In this document: piece by piece, positions 31,653 to 43,453 of the stretch
Layout: each line of letters begins with the position of its first letter
Position numbering within the stretch: position 1 is the first letter of the stretch
NCBI RefSeq assembly: GCF_003151135.1
Contig: NZ_QEQK01000013.1
Span: 1 to 64,000, forward strand
DNA: 64,000 bases
Source: Abyssibacter profundi
GTDB lineage: Bacteria; Pseudomonadota; Gammaproteobacteria; Nevskiales; OUC007
Direction: 5' to 3'
The notes under the pieces: generated by a model
Database searches by the model: none
What the model was told of the DNA's origin: nothing
What the model saw: only the letters and a program-made list of their open reading frames with translations
Program-made: the position numbers and the translations under genes

Positions 31653-32753
31653 ATGAAGTTCGAAATCGATCGTGGGTCATTCCTGCAAACCATTCAGGCC
31701 GTCATCGGCGTGATCGAGCGTCGGCAGACCATGCCGATCCTGTCGAACTTCCATATCGAAGCGTCGGAGACCGGACTGCGCATGACCGGTACCGATCTGG
31801 AACTCGAGTTGGTCAGCCATGTCCAGGCGCAGGTCGATCAGCCCGGTGCGATCACCGTGCCGGCCCGGAAGCTGTTCGACATTTGTCGTGGACTGCCGGA
31901 AGGTTCCGTCATTCGTGCTGAGCTTTCAGAGCAGAAGTTCATCGTTCGCTCTGGTCGAAGCCGATTCACGCTGGCGACGCAGCCGGCCAGCGAATTTCCT
32001 TCGCTAGGTGATATCGATTCGGCGGATCGTCATTCCATACCGAATCTCGCGTTGCGCCAGGTGCTCAATCGCACCATGTTTGCGATGGCGCAACAGGATG
32101 TTCGTTACTACCTCAACGGACTGTTGCTGGCGCTGCGGCATGACCGTTTACGCGCGGTTGCCACCGACGGCCATCGACTCGCTTTGTCCGATGTTGATGT
32201 GGAACTTGAAATCAGCGAAGAGCGTCAGGTCATCGTCCCGCGCAAGGGTGTCCTGGAGCTGAACCGCCTGCTCTCCGATGAGGACGAGACTGTGAGCGTG
32301 TCGCTGACGAACAACCATCTGCAGGTCGACCTGGGCACCATCTTGTTCACGACCAAGCTCATCGATGGTCGATTCCCAGATTATGAAAAGGTGGTCCCCG
32401 CGGCGGGCGACAAACTGCTCACCGGTGACCGAGAAGTGATTCGCCAAGCGCTGGCTAGAGCGGCGATTCTCTCCAACGAAAAATTCCGAGGGGTTCGTCT
32501 CGTACTGGACCCCGGTCTGCTCAAGCTGCAAACCGAAAACCCGGAGCACGAGCAGGCGGAGGAAGAGATCGAGGTGGATTACAATGGGGCGCCGTTGGAA
32601 ATCGGTTTCAACGTCAACTATCTGTTGGATGCGCTCGGCGTGATGGAAGGCGATGCGTTCCGCTTTGAAATGAGCAGTCCGGATGCCGGTGGACTGCTCA
32701 CCGAAATGGGGACGGACGCGCACAAGTACGTCGTCATGCCCATGCGGCTGTAA
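31653..32753 (+). CDS. dnaN: DNA polymerase III beta sliding clamp
   Basis: The predicted product has 366 residues, the normal length. The N-terminal MKFEIDRGSFLQTIQAVIGVIERRQTMPILSNFHIEA, the middle LRQVLNRTMFAMAQQDVRYYLNGLLLAL with TDGHRLA, and the C-terminal TEMGTDAHKYVVMPMRL (consensus ending YVVMPMRL) mark the three clamp domains. It forms a dimeric ring that tethers the polymerase to DNA. The gene follows oriC and precedes recF by 51 bases. Confidence 0.98.
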   Translation: MKFEIDRGSFLQTIQAVIGVIERRQTMPILSNFHIEASETGLRMTGTDLELELVSHVQAQVDQPGAITVPARKLFDICRGLPEGSVIRAELSEQKFIVRSGRSRFTLATQPASEFPSLGDIDSADRHSIPNLALRQVLNRTMFAMAQQDVRYYLNGLLLALRHDRLRAVATDGHRLALSDVDVELEISEERQVIVPRKGVLELNRLLSDEDETVSVSLTNNHLQVDLGTILFTTKLIDGRFPDYEKVVPAAGDKLLTGDREVIRQALARAAILSNEKFRGVRLVLDPGLLKLQTENPEHEQAEEEIEVDYNGAPLEIGFNVNYLLDALGVMEGDAFRFEMSSPDAGGLLTEMGTDAHKYVVMPMRL

Positions 32754-32804
32754 GCGCATTACACCGATCATCAGACGGGCAATCGGTCGATTGTCCAGCG
32801 CGGC

Positions 32805-33881
32805 ATGTTGATTCGCTCATTGGCGTTGACCGACTTTCGCTGTCACGCCCGGATGCAGCTCGAGTTAACGGCGGCCAGCGCGCCCGGCGGCGTGGCGATC
32901 ATCGGTGATAACGCCACCGGAAAGACGTCCGTACTCGAAGCCATATATCTACTCAGCCGCGGCGTGTCGTTTCGGGGGAGTTCACCCTCGGATGTCATTC
33001 GACACGATAAAGACCATGCGCTGGTGGTCGCCACCGTGGAAGTCCAGAACGAAGCCTCGCGCTACGCAGTCCAGCGCGGTCGGGCCGGGCTCGAAATCCG
33101 AATCGGTGGGCGGCGAGATGCCACGGTGCTGGAGTTGGCGCGGGCCTTACCTATACAGGTGATGGACCCGCGGGCGCACAGGCTGATTGATGAGGGGCCG
33201 GTGCATCGGCGGCGCATGCTCGATTGGGGAGTGTTCCACGTGGAACATTCTTTCCTGCATAACTGGAGACAGTTTCAGCGCGTGTTGCGTCAGCGGAACG
33301 CAGCGTGTCGCCGTGGGGACCGAAAACAGCTTCGCGCGTGGAATCCCGCATTCATCGAATCTGCACAGCGTGTGGATGCGGCTCGTCGCCAGCATCTCGA
33401 AGCACTGGCGTGCTCGTGGCGGGAGCGGGTCAATCACCTGCTCGACGATGAACTGAACCCCGTGTTGGGTTATCGGCCCGGTTGGCCCAAGCACGCCGCG
33501 CTGGGTGAGGCCCTAGAGGATGCAGAGTCTCGTGAGCTCGATGCGGGTTACACCGTGGTCGGACCTCACCGTGCGGACATTCGGCTGCAGTTAGGCGGGC
33601 GGCAGGTGCGTCATCAAGCTTCGCGTGGACAGCAAAAGGCGCTGGTCATGGCGCTGCTGACCGCGCAGGTCGAACTGGTCGCTGAACAGCTCGGTCACAG
33701 CCCCTTGTTGTTAATCGATGATTTCTCCGCTGAGTGGGGTGTAGCGATGCGGCACCGCGCAGTGGCGCAACTGCAACAGGGCAGCGCGCAATGGATTTCG
33801 ACCTGGCTGGATGCGCCCGGCTCGGATTTGGAGCTTGCCGAGATGTTCCACGTGGAACATCTGGCGCGGGCTGCCCCGTGA
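32805..33881 (+). CDS. recF: DNA replication and repair protein RecF
   Basis: The predicted product has 358 residues. Walker A is IIGDNATGKTSVLEAIYLLSRG; the signature region ASRGQQKALVMALLTAQVEL and Walker B HSPLLLIDDFSAEWG are present, as is the family motif HRRRMLDWGVFHVEHSFLHNW. RecF is a structural-maintenance-type ATPase that directs RecOR to gaps. Two parS palindromes are embedded in the reading frame, both read as FHVEH: one in the conserved motif (33233) and one near the C-terminus (33844), where RecF is not normally conserved. Confidence 0.96.
   Translation: MLIRSLALTDFRCHARMQLELTAASAPGGVAIIGDNATGKTSVLEAIYLLSRGVSFRGSSPSDVIRHDKDHALVVATVEVQNEASRYAVQRGRAGLEIRIGGRRDATVLELARALPIQVMDPRAHRLIDEGPVHRRRMLDWGVFHVEHSFLHNWRQFQRVLRQRNAACRRGDRKQLRAWNPAFIESAQRVDAARRQHLEALACSWRERVNHLLDDELNPVLGYRPGWPKHAALGEALEDAESRELDAGYTVVGPHRADIRLQLGGRQVRHQASRGQQKALVMALLTAQVELVAEQLGHSPLLLIDDFSAEWGVAMRHRAVAQLQQGSAQWISTWLDAPGSDLELAEMFHVEHLARAAP
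33233..33248. promoter_or_regulatory. parS site 1 (inside recF)
   Basis: TGTTCCACGTGGAACA, a perfect 16-base palindrome differing from the common TGTTNCACGTGAAACA parS consensus at one base. It is the ParB/Spo0J-type binding site of chromosome segregation systems and lies 1.7 kb from the predicted unwinding site. Confidence 0.85.
33844..33859. promoter_or_regulatory. parS site 2 (inside recF)
   Basis: The same perfect TGTTCCACGTGGAACA palindrome, 611 bases after the first. It encodes FHVEH 12 residues before the end of RecF, in a part of the protein that is not conserved, which favours selection on the DNA rather than the peptide. Confidence 0.87.
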
Positions 33882-33894
33882 TAACATGACGTAG

Positions 33895-36327
<2,433 letters not shown>

Positions 36328-36352
36328 CAGGGGTTTCCCCGCAGAATGAAAG

Positions 36353-36382
36353 AAGCCGCCCCTTCGGGCGGCTTTTTCTTTT
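36353..36382 (+). terminator. Rho-independent terminator after gyrB
   Basis: Stem AAGCCGCCC / GGGCGGCTT with loop CTTC is followed by TTTCTTTT, 26 bases after the gyrB stop. The stem is perfect over nine pairs. Confidence 0.93.
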
Positions 36383-36430
36383 ATATCAACAACTTACGAT
36401 GCCAGCATCAGCCGGGATACTTGCGGTTGA

Positions 36431-37555
36431 TCAAGCGGCCTGCGACAACACCTCATCGGCAGGCACATAGTTGTAGTCCAGCGCCTCGGCTACAGCCTGA
36501 CAAGTAATTTTGCCGCGGTGAACATTTAAACCGTTGCGCAGGTGGCGATCCGTTTGTAATGCCTGCTTGTAACCCTGGTTGGCGAGCTTGAGAACAAACG
36601 GCAAGGTGGCGTTCGTCAACGCAAAGGTTGATGTCCGGGCGACTGCGCCGGGCATGTTGGCGACGCAGTAATGCACCACGTCATCGACCACATAGGTCGG
36701 GTTATCGTGCGTGGTGGCTTTCGAGGTTTCCGTGCAGCCACCCTGATCAATGGCTACATCCACGATGACCGCCCGTGAACGCATCAAACCGAGCATGTCC
36801 CGCGTGATGATCTTAGGTGCTGCCGCGCCGGGCAGCAGCACTGCGCCGATCACGAGATCTGCATTCCGTATGCTGTGCTCCAGAGCATCTGCCGTTGAAA
36901 ACAGCGTTGTCATGCGACCTTGGAACAACTCGTCCAACTCCCGCAGCCGTGGCAGGGAGCGGTCGATGATATTGACATCAGCGCCCAGCCCCACGGCCAT
37001 GCGCGCGGCGCTGTAACCGACCACGCCGCCACCGATGATGCAAACATTGGCCGGCGCGACGCCGGGCACGCCTCCAATCAGGGTGCCATTACCGCCCTGC
37101 GCCCGCTCCAAGGCATGTGCACCCGCCTGGATGGACATGCGGCCGGCCACTTCACTCATCGGCCGTAGCAAGGGTAAGCCGCCGTGGTCGTCCGTGACGG
37201 TTTCGTAAGCGATTGCGGTACAACCTGAGGCTACCAGCAACTCGGTTTGAGTCGGGTCCGGGGCCAGGTGCAAGTAGGTAAACAGAACCTGTCCATCTCG
37301 TAGCTTTCGGCATTCGTCAGGTTGTGGCTCCTTGACCTTGACGATCATCTCGGCCTGTTGGAAGACCGAATCGGCGTCGGCCAGAATGACTGCACCTGCC
37401 TGCTCGTAGGCTTCGTCACTCAAACCAATGCCGTCGCCGGCCATGGTTTCGACCACCACCTCATGACCGCGGCTGGTCAGTTCACGCACGCCCGAAGGCG
37501 TCAGACCGACGCGATATTCACGGGCTTTGATTTCCTTGGGTACACCGATTTTCAT
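36431..37555 (-). CDS. ald: Alanine dehydrogenase
   Basis: The predicted product has 374 residues from ATG 37555; a TTG two codons upstream is in frame. The chain follows alanine dehydrogenase throughout: [105 protein letters not shown] (NAD-binding glycines), and [46 protein letters not shown]. It catalyses reversible NAD-dependent deamination of L-alanine to pyruvate in the cytosol. It is divergent from tamA and convergent with gyrB. Confidence 0.96.
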   Translation of the reverse strand: MKIGVPKEIKAREYRVGLTPSGVRELTSRGHEVVVETMAGDGIGLSDEAYEQAGAVILADADSVFQQAEMIVKVKEPQPDECRKLRDGQVLFTYLHLAPDPTQTELLVASGCTAIAYETVTDDHGGLPLLRPMSEVAGRMSIQAGAHALERAQGGNGTLIGGVPGVAPANVCIIGGGVVGYSAARMAVGLGADVNIIDRSLPRLRELDELFQGRMTTLFSTADALEHSIRNADLVIGAVLLPGAAAPKIITRDMLGLMRSRAVIVDVAIDQGGCTETSKATTHDNPTYVVDDVVHYCVANMPGAVARTSTFALTNATLPFVLKLANQGYKQALQTDRHLRNGLNVHRGKITCQAVAEALDYNYVPADEVLSQAA

Positions 37556-37589
37556 GAACAACCCCAGACGGAGAAAGGGCGACGGCCCG

Positions 37590-37595
37590 TATAAT
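37590..37595 (+). promoter_or_regulatory. Candidate -10 element of tamA
   Basis: A perfect TATAAT lies 61 bases before the tamA ATG in the gap between divergent ald and tamA. The -35 element is weak (GACGGA-like at the expected distance), so the call rests on the -10 box and position. Confidence 0.5.
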
Positions 37596-37655
37596 GACTA
37601 AGCCTTGGCAAACAATCATGGAACTTGTCCGAGGAACGGACGACCAAGGTCAGGC

Positions 37656-39404
37656 ATGCCTGCAAACGCTACCCGTTATTGTAAACCGTTCATCGCCGCA
37701 GGCCTGATCCTGGCTGGCTTCTGTGCGTCGGCTGCAACGGTTTCAGTCCAACTGGAAGGTGTGCAGGAAAATGCCATACGCAACAACATAAACGGCTTTC
37801 TCGGCATCAGAAAGCTCGAAAACGACGACAAGACGCGCGCTCGCGCCATCCGTCGGCTGCATCGTCGCGCCGAATCCGATATTCGCGATGCGCTGAGGCC
37901 TTTCGGCTATTACAACCCGGTGATCCGATCCGAACTGGTCCCCACCGATCAGGGCTACCAGGCGACCTATACGGTCGACGTGGGACCGCTGACTACGCTC
38001 CGTGACATCCGTATCGAAATTTCGGGTCCGGGTTCTCGGGAGCAAGCGCTACGCAACGTCGTACAGGCCAGCGAGATCAAGGCGGATGCGCCGTTGCGAC
38101 ACGACCTTTACCGGTCGACCAAGGCCGCCATTCGTGACAAGGCTTACGAACTGGGTTACCTGGATGCGCAGTATCAAACGGCGCGCTTGGCGGTGGATCC
38201 GGCGATTAACCGTGCCGATGTTGCTCTGATCCTGAGCAGCGGAAACGCCTACGAATTTGGCGAGATCAAGATCAACCAGGACATCTTGGACCCCGATTTT
38301 CTGACGCGCTACGTCAAGGTGGCGCCTGGCGAACGCTTCGATCCGTCGCGTTTGGTGAACCTGCAACTGGATCTGGCCGACCTGGGCTATTTCAACCAGG
38401 TCCAAGTCGATGCCAACAAGGACAATGCCGTCAACCATCGGATTCCCGTGGTGATCGAGACGGTGCCCAGGCCGTCCGAGCGTTATGAAGCCGGTGTGGG
38501 TTATGGAACGGACACGGGGGCCCGCCTGACAGCCGGGGCGGAATGGCGACGCCTGAACCGTCGTGGGCACCAGCTGGACCTGTCGTTTCAGGTCTCCGAA
38601 GTGATCAACACGCTGACGACGCAGTATCTCGTGCCCGTTGGCAATGTGCCGGGTGAATCCCTGACATTTTCGGCCGGTGTCGAAGACGAGCGGCTGGAGG
38701 ATGGCGACCGTAGAACCCTGCGCCTAGAGGCGGCTCGCAACTGGCAGCTGGGCGACTGGAAACGACGCTATTACCTGCAGTTCGTGCGCGAAGATTTTCA
38801 ACTGTCCGATCAGCAAACTTTTAGCGTGCTCTTCACCCCAGGCGTGAGTTTCAGCAGGACGGAGCTGTCCGACCCCGTGTTTGCCCGCAGCGGGTGGAGT
38901 GCCTTTTTTGATGTCCATGGCGCCGAACGAACCCTGCTGTCGGATACCAACTTTATTCAGTCGCGTTTACGGCTCCAAGGCGTATTGCCCGTGTTGAGCC
39001 GTGGTCGCTTGTTGCTACGCAGCGAAGTGGGCGGAAGCTGGACCGATGAGTTCTCCCGCCTGCCGGCATCGGAACGGTTTTTTGCGGGCGGTGACAACAG
39101 CGTCAGAGGTTATGCCTACGAATCCCTTGGTCCGACGGACGACGAAGGCCGGGTCATCGGGGGCGAGTTTCTGCTCACCGGGTCTGTTGAATACGAACAC
39201 CTGATTCGCGGCAACATGGGCGCGGCCATCTTCGTCGACGCCGGTAACGCCGACGATGACGGGTTTCCTGAGCCTGTCTATGGTGCAGGTGTGGGTTTTC
39301 GGTATCGGTCTCCCGTAGGCGTGATCCGCATCGACGTAGCCCATCCATTCGATGACCCCGACCGGGCGGCGCGCCTGCACATCGGCGTGAGGGCAGGACT
39401 TTGA
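37656..39404 (+). CDS. tamA: Translocation and assembly module outer-membrane protein TamA
   Basis: The predicted product has 582 residues from ATG 37656, which sits after AAGGTCAGGC; an in-frame ATG 51 bases upstream lacks a signal-peptide context. Signal peptide (FIAAGLILAGFCASAAT), three POTRA domains (about residues 28-260, for example YEFGEIKINQDILDPDFLTRYVKVAPGERFDPSRLVNLQLDLADLGYFNQVQV), then an Omp85 16-strand barrel with the conserved lid motif RFFAGGDNSVRGYAYESLGP and final GVGFRYRSPVGVIRIDVAHPF. It helps insert certain outer-membrane proteins or transports phospholipid with TamB, with which it overlaps (TGATG). Confidence 0.95.
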   Translation: MPANATRYCKPFIAAGLILAGFCASAATVSVQLEGVQENAIRNNINGFLGIRKLENDDKTRARAIRRLHRRAESDIRDALRPFGYYNPVIRSELVPTDQGYQATYTVDVGPLTTLRDIRIEISGPGSREQALRNVVQASEIKADAPLRHDLYRSTKAAIRDKAYELGYLDAQYQTARLAVDPAINRADVALILSSGNAYEFGEIKINQDILDPDFLTRYVKVAPGERFDPSRLVNLQLDLADLGYFNQVQVDANKDNAVNHRIPVVIETVPRPSERYEAGVGYGTDTGARLTAGAEWRRLNRRGHQLDLSFQVSEVINTLTTQYLVPVGNVPGESLTFSAGVEDERLEDGDRRTLRLEAARNWQLGDWKRRYYLQFVREDFQLSDQQTFSVLFTPGVSFSRTELSDPVFARSGWSAFFDVHGAERTLLSDTNFIQSRLRLQGVLPVLSRGRLLLRSEVGGSWTDEFSRLPASERFFAGGDNSVRGYAYESLGPTDDEGRVIGGEFLLTGSVEYEHLIRGNMGAAIFVDAGNADDDGFPEPVYGAGVGFRYRSPVGVIRIDVAHPFDDPDRAARLHIGVRAGL

Positions 39405-42400
39405 TGCGCCGGGTGATCAGGACCTTGGGTTGGCTGCCCGCCACGTTGGCCGGCCTGTTGGCCCTTACTTTGCTCTTCTTGTTCACCACGGAAGCGGGGC
39501 TGGCATCGCTTTGGTCGTTGCTCCGGGATCGCCTACCCGAAGGCGTGTCGGTCCAGCGCGTCGAAGGTCGCCTCATCGGCCCGCTGGAGCTGCACGGCGT
39601 AGACATTGACCAACCCGGTCTGCAAATGACGGCGGATCGCTTGGTCCTGGATTGGCGGCCCAGCCGCCTCACAGTGGCCAAGGTTCAGATTGCACAGCTC
39701 GGGGCCGAGGGTGTGGATATCGAACTGCGTGGCCCCGCGCCGCCGCCAGCGGCGGATCCGGACACTGCCTTGTCGCTGGATTTTCGCGCCCCGATTACGC
39801 TGGTCATCGAAGACGCCTTCATCGAGAACTTCACGCTCCGGTCCAGCCCAGGTGCGGAACCGCTGGTGATCAATGCGGCGACGATGGCAGGTGTCTGGGA
39901 TCGCGGTTCGCTGGAGATCTCGGAATTGACGGTCCGGTCGCCTTTGACGGGTCATCTCCAGGCCCAGGCCTTTGCCCTGCTGGAACACAATGCGGTGCGC
40001 ATCCAGACCCTGAATCTGGCATCACCGGATAGCGATCTGTCCACACAGCTGCAAGGCCAAATTCGGCAAACCCTGGGGCGTCTCAACCTTGACCTCGAAG
40101 GCCAGTGGAACGCGTTGCGTTGGCCGTTGACCAGCCAGCCGCAAGTCCGCTCGCCCAGCGGCCGCTTTCACGTGGAAGGTCACCTGGCGGCCTTAGAAGC
40201 ATCACTCAAGGCCGATCTGCTCTCTCGGGGGCGTCCGGCCACGCTCCAGGCCCAGGCAACGGTCCAACGGGAGCAAATCGATGCCCGTATCGCCTGGGAC
40301 ACGCTGGCGTGGCCATTGGAGGCGGCCCTCGGTGATGTCCAGCTGCGCTTACAATCCGGAGCCATCACGGCCAAGGGGCCGGTCGACGCGGTGCGACTAC
40401 AGGCCCAGACCGCCGTGCTTCCGGCTGAATTCAAACCCGTGGAGCTGCGGCTAAACGGCGTGGGTAACCCGCAGGGCTTGACCCTGGATGCGTTGCGGCT
40501 GGATACGGCGGGTAGCGAGACCCGAATCACCGGTCGTGTCAGCTGGCAGCCAACATTGTCCGCCCGTTTGAACATCTCCGGTCGGAATTTTGACCCGTCC
40601 AACCTCTCCCCGACCTTGGCTGACTGGCCTGGCGATATGGTTGCCGAGGGTGCGATTCGGCTGGAACGCGAAGGCGAGCAAATCCAGATCACCATCCCGG
40701 ACCTGCGGGTCGAGGGGCAGCTTAGAGATCAGCCGCTTGCCGTCGCCCTCAAGGGTCAGCTGTCGCCCGAACGTGTGCAGCTAGAGCGATTGCAGATCAA
40801 GGCACTAGGCGGTGAAATCGCTGGTCAGGCCCGACTGGCCCTTGCCCAGCAACTCGAAGGCCAGGCGCAGCTGCGCCTGGACCAGCTCGATCCGGCGGTG
40901 CTGCTGCCGCAGTGGCCAGGGTCGGTGAATGGGCAGGTCCAGGTCGAACTGGCCGGCACCCGCCAGACGCCAGTGGTCCGTGTGCCCCGTCTCCAACTCT
41001 CGGGTGAACTAAGGGAGCGCCCCGTCGACCTTGCCGGACGGCTTCAGTATGTCGAGGAGGGTCTGCGTATCGAAGAACTGACGCTGGAGTCCGGCCCATC
41101 GGAGCTTTCGCTTCAGGGTCGTGCCAGTGCTCAGCAACTCGACCTGCAATGGCGCATCTCCAGCCCGGACCTGGCAGATTTTTATCCAGGCGTCACCGGA
41201 CGATTGCTCGGAAACGGCCAACTGTCGGGTCCGACTCAAACACCACGTGTTCAAGGCGAGCTGCGCGGCGAGGCCCTGGGTTATCGGGAATTTGCCGTGG
41301 CCGGTCTCGATGTGGCCGCGGATATTGACCTGGCCGACGGTGAACGCATGGATGTGGATTTGCGGATGGCCGATGCACAAATCGCTGCCACTGGCATTCG
41401 CAGCCTGATCATCGACGCCAGTGGCGAAGCCGAGGCCATGGTTCTCAAACTGGAAACACAGACCACTGAAGGCGTGTTGAAGATGAGACTGGCCGGAGCG
41501 GTAGATCTGCAAGCGCCCGGTTGGGAAGGCCAGCTCACCGAGTTGGAGCTTGATCCGGTTGATTTTCCGGCCTGGAGGCTGGAGTCGGAGGCGTATCTGG
41601 ATGTCGGCGCTACGGACTGGTCGGTGGCCGACCTCTGCCTAGCGGCTGCCTCGGGCCCCATTCGCCGCTCGGCCACGACACAGCAGACCGCCGCACCGCA
41701 ATCCACCCGGCGCAGTCAGCTTTGCCTGGAGGCGGCTGCAACGGATGGCGCCATCAAGGCCAGTACCACCATCGACTACTTCGATCTGGCCTACATCACC
41801 CCCTTGTTACCCCCGGCCACACGCCTGAGCGGTGCGGTGCAGGGCGAGGCCGCGTATCAGCGCGACGCCGGGCGGGAGCAGCTCAACGCAGACCTCAAGA
41901 CCTCGGCCATCGAACTCATCGGTACCCGGGGTCCCGACGATCCGCTGGACATTGCGTTTGCGCCGGGTGGTCTGACGATTCGCAATGAGAACGGGGCGAC
42001 TCGCGCGCAGCTCAGCCTGCCGCTGGAGGACGATACGGCGGCCGGCCTGCAACTGGACGCCCGTCTCCAGGGCGAAGGCATGCTGATCGACCGCCCGCTG
42101 GACGGCCAGTTGCGCGTCGAGCTGAGCAACCTGGACTTCGTGGCCCTGCTCGTTGATGCGCTCACCGATGTCACCGGTCGCCTGAGCGCCGATCTACAGC
42201 TCACCGGGGCGCTGAATGCACCGGACATCAATGGCCGCCTGGAGCTGGCCGATGCAGCGGCGTCGATTGATGCCGCCGGGATCGACTTGCGCGAGGTTCA
42301 AGTGCTGGTGACCGGCGACCCGAGCCAGGCTTTGACGATCGAAGCCCAGGCGAAATCAGGGGATGGCCAGGTGCGCGCCAACGCCCGCGCACAGCTGGGC

Positions 42401-43378
42401 GAACGACGACGCATCCAGGCGCAGGTCAGCGGGGAGCGATTCCTGGCGTACAACACCGAAGACGCCCGTGTCCTGGTCACGCCGGACCTGCAGTTTGAGC
42501 TAGAAGACCGTCAGGCCACACTAGAGGGTGCCGTGCGGGTCCCCTCGGCCCGTATCACGCCGCAGAAGCGTGATTCGGACACCCTGGTTCGCGCCAGCGA
42601 TGATGAAGTCATCATCGGGCCCCGCGCGCGCGGGGCAGCTGAAGAGCCCATCCAACTGACGGCGACGGTTGATCTAATCCTAGGCGATGACGTGCGCTTC
42701 GAGGGCTTTGGCCTAACCTCGCGCATTGAAGGCCAGATCACGGCACGCGACCGAGCCGGTAATCAAACGACGGCGACCGGCGAACTGCGCCTGGTGGACG
42801 GCGCGTACAAGGCCTACGGCCAGAACCTCGATATCCGCCGCGGCCGCTTGATCTTCGCCGGCGGGCCGATCACGGAGCCCGGTTTGGATGTAAAGGCATC
42901 CCGCTACCCCACGGAAGACATCGAGGTGGGTGTGCGCGTGCGCGGCCCGTTGAACCGGCCGGAATTCGAACTGTACTCAGACCCGACTATGGCGCAGCAG
43001 GAGCAGCTGTCGTACCTGGTCTTGGGTCGGTCGCTGGATCGCCGCTCGGGCGCCTCGGGCACCGAGCAGGCGGCACTGGCCAACGCCGCACTCGCCCTGG
43101 GGCTCCGGGGGGGCAGTTTCCTGGCGGACACCCTGCAGGACAAGGTGGGCCTGGACGAGATCAGCATTGGCGCCCAGGCGGGCGCATCCAATGACCAGGC
43201 CTCGCTGGTGCTGGGCAAGTATCTGTCGCCCAAGCTGTACATCAGCTATGGCGTGGCCTTGTTCAAGCCAGGACAAAGCTTTCGACTGCGCTATTCGCTG
43301 TCGGACAAATGGACGCTTAAGACCGAAACCGGCAGCCAGACCGGGGGTGATCTGATCTACACCATCGAGCGCGACTAG
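39404..43378 (+). CDS. tamB: Translocation and assembly module protein TamB
   Basis: The predicted product has 1324 residues from ATG 39404, close to E. coli TamB (about 1260). One N-terminal membrane anchor (LGWLPATLAGLLALTLLFLFT) precedes a very long repetitive beta-taco region rich in alternating hydrophobic residues (VQLERLQIKALGGEIAGQARL and similar units). The conserved DUF490 C-terminus is present: DGAYKAYGQNLDIRRGRLIFAGGPITEPGLDVKASR, PEFELYSDPTMAQQEQLSYLVLGRSL, and KYLSPKLYISYGVALFKPGQSFRLRYSLSDKWTLKTETGS. It spans the periplasm as a lipid-carrying groove and pairs with TamA. It is translationally coupled to tamA. Confidence 0.95.
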   Translation: MRRVIRTLGWLPATLAGLLALTLLFLFTTEAGLASLWSLLRDRLPEGVSVQRVEGRLIGPLELHGVDIDQPGLQMTADRLVLDWRPSRLTVAKVQIAQLGAEGVDIELRGPAPPPAADPDTALSLDFRAPITLVIEDAFIENFTLRSSPGAEPLVINAATMAGVWDRGSLEISELTVRSPLTGHLQAQAFALLEHNAVRIQTLNLASPDSDLSTQLQGQIRQTLGRLNLDLEGQWNALRWPLTSQPQVRSPSGRFHVEGHLAALEASLKADLLSRGRPATLQAQATVQREQIDARIAWDTLAWPLEAALGDVQLRLQSGAITAKGPVDAVRLQAQTAVLPAEFKPVELRLNGVGNPQGLTLDALRLDTAGSETRITGRVSWQPTLSARLNISGRNFDPSNLSPTLADWPGDMVAEGAIRLEREGEQIQITIPDLRVEGQLRDQPLAVALKGQLSPERVQLERLQIKALGGEIAGQARLALAQQLEGQAQLRLDQLDPAVLLPQWPGSVNGQVQVELAGTRQTPVVRVPRLQLSGELRERPVDLAGRLQYVEEGLRIEELTLESGPSELSLQGRASAQQLDLQWRISSPDLADFYPGVTGRLLGNGQLSGPTQTPRVQGELRGEALGYREFAVAGLDVAADIDLADGERMDVDLRMADAQIAATGIRSLIIDASGEAEAMVLKLETQTTEGVLKMRLAGAVDLQAPGWEGQLTELELDPVDFPAWRLESEAYLDVGATDWSVADLCLAAASGPIRRSATTQQTAAPQSTRRSQLCLEAAATDGAIKASTTIDYFDLAYITPLLPPATRLSGAVQGEAAYQRDAGREQLNADLKTSAIELIGTRGPDDPLDIAFAPGGLTIRNENGATRAQLSLPLEDDTAAGLQLDARLQGEGMLIDRPLDGQLRVELSNLDFVALLVDALTDVTGRLSADLQLTGALNAPDINGRLELADAAASIDAAGIDLREVQVLVTGDPSQALTIEAQAKSGDGQVRANARAQLGERRRIQAQVSGERFLAYNTEDARVLVTPDLQFELEDRQATLEGAVRVPSARITPQKRDSDTLVRASDDEVIIGPRARGAAEEPIQLTATVDLILGDDVRFEGFGLTSRIEGQITARDRAGNQTTATGELRLVDGAYKAYGQNLDIRRGRLIFAGGPITEPGLDVKASRYPTEDIEVGVRVRGPLNRPEFELYSDPTMAQQEQLSYLVLGRSLDRRSGASGTEQAALANAALALGLRGGSFLADTLQDKVGLDEISIGAQAGASNDQASLVLGKYLSPKLYISYGVALFKPGQSFRLRYSLSDKWTLKTETGSQTGGDLIYTIERD

Positions 43379-43453
43379 CCGGGTGGCTGAACGCGGCGAC
43401 GCGGCCTGATGGTGGCGTCGTACACTGGGTCTCCACTCGGATGGTGAACTGTC

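Noticed and set aside
40167-40184. A parS-like CTTTCACGTGGAAG in tamB
   Set aside because: Several mismatches at the outer positions compared with the perfect sites in recF.
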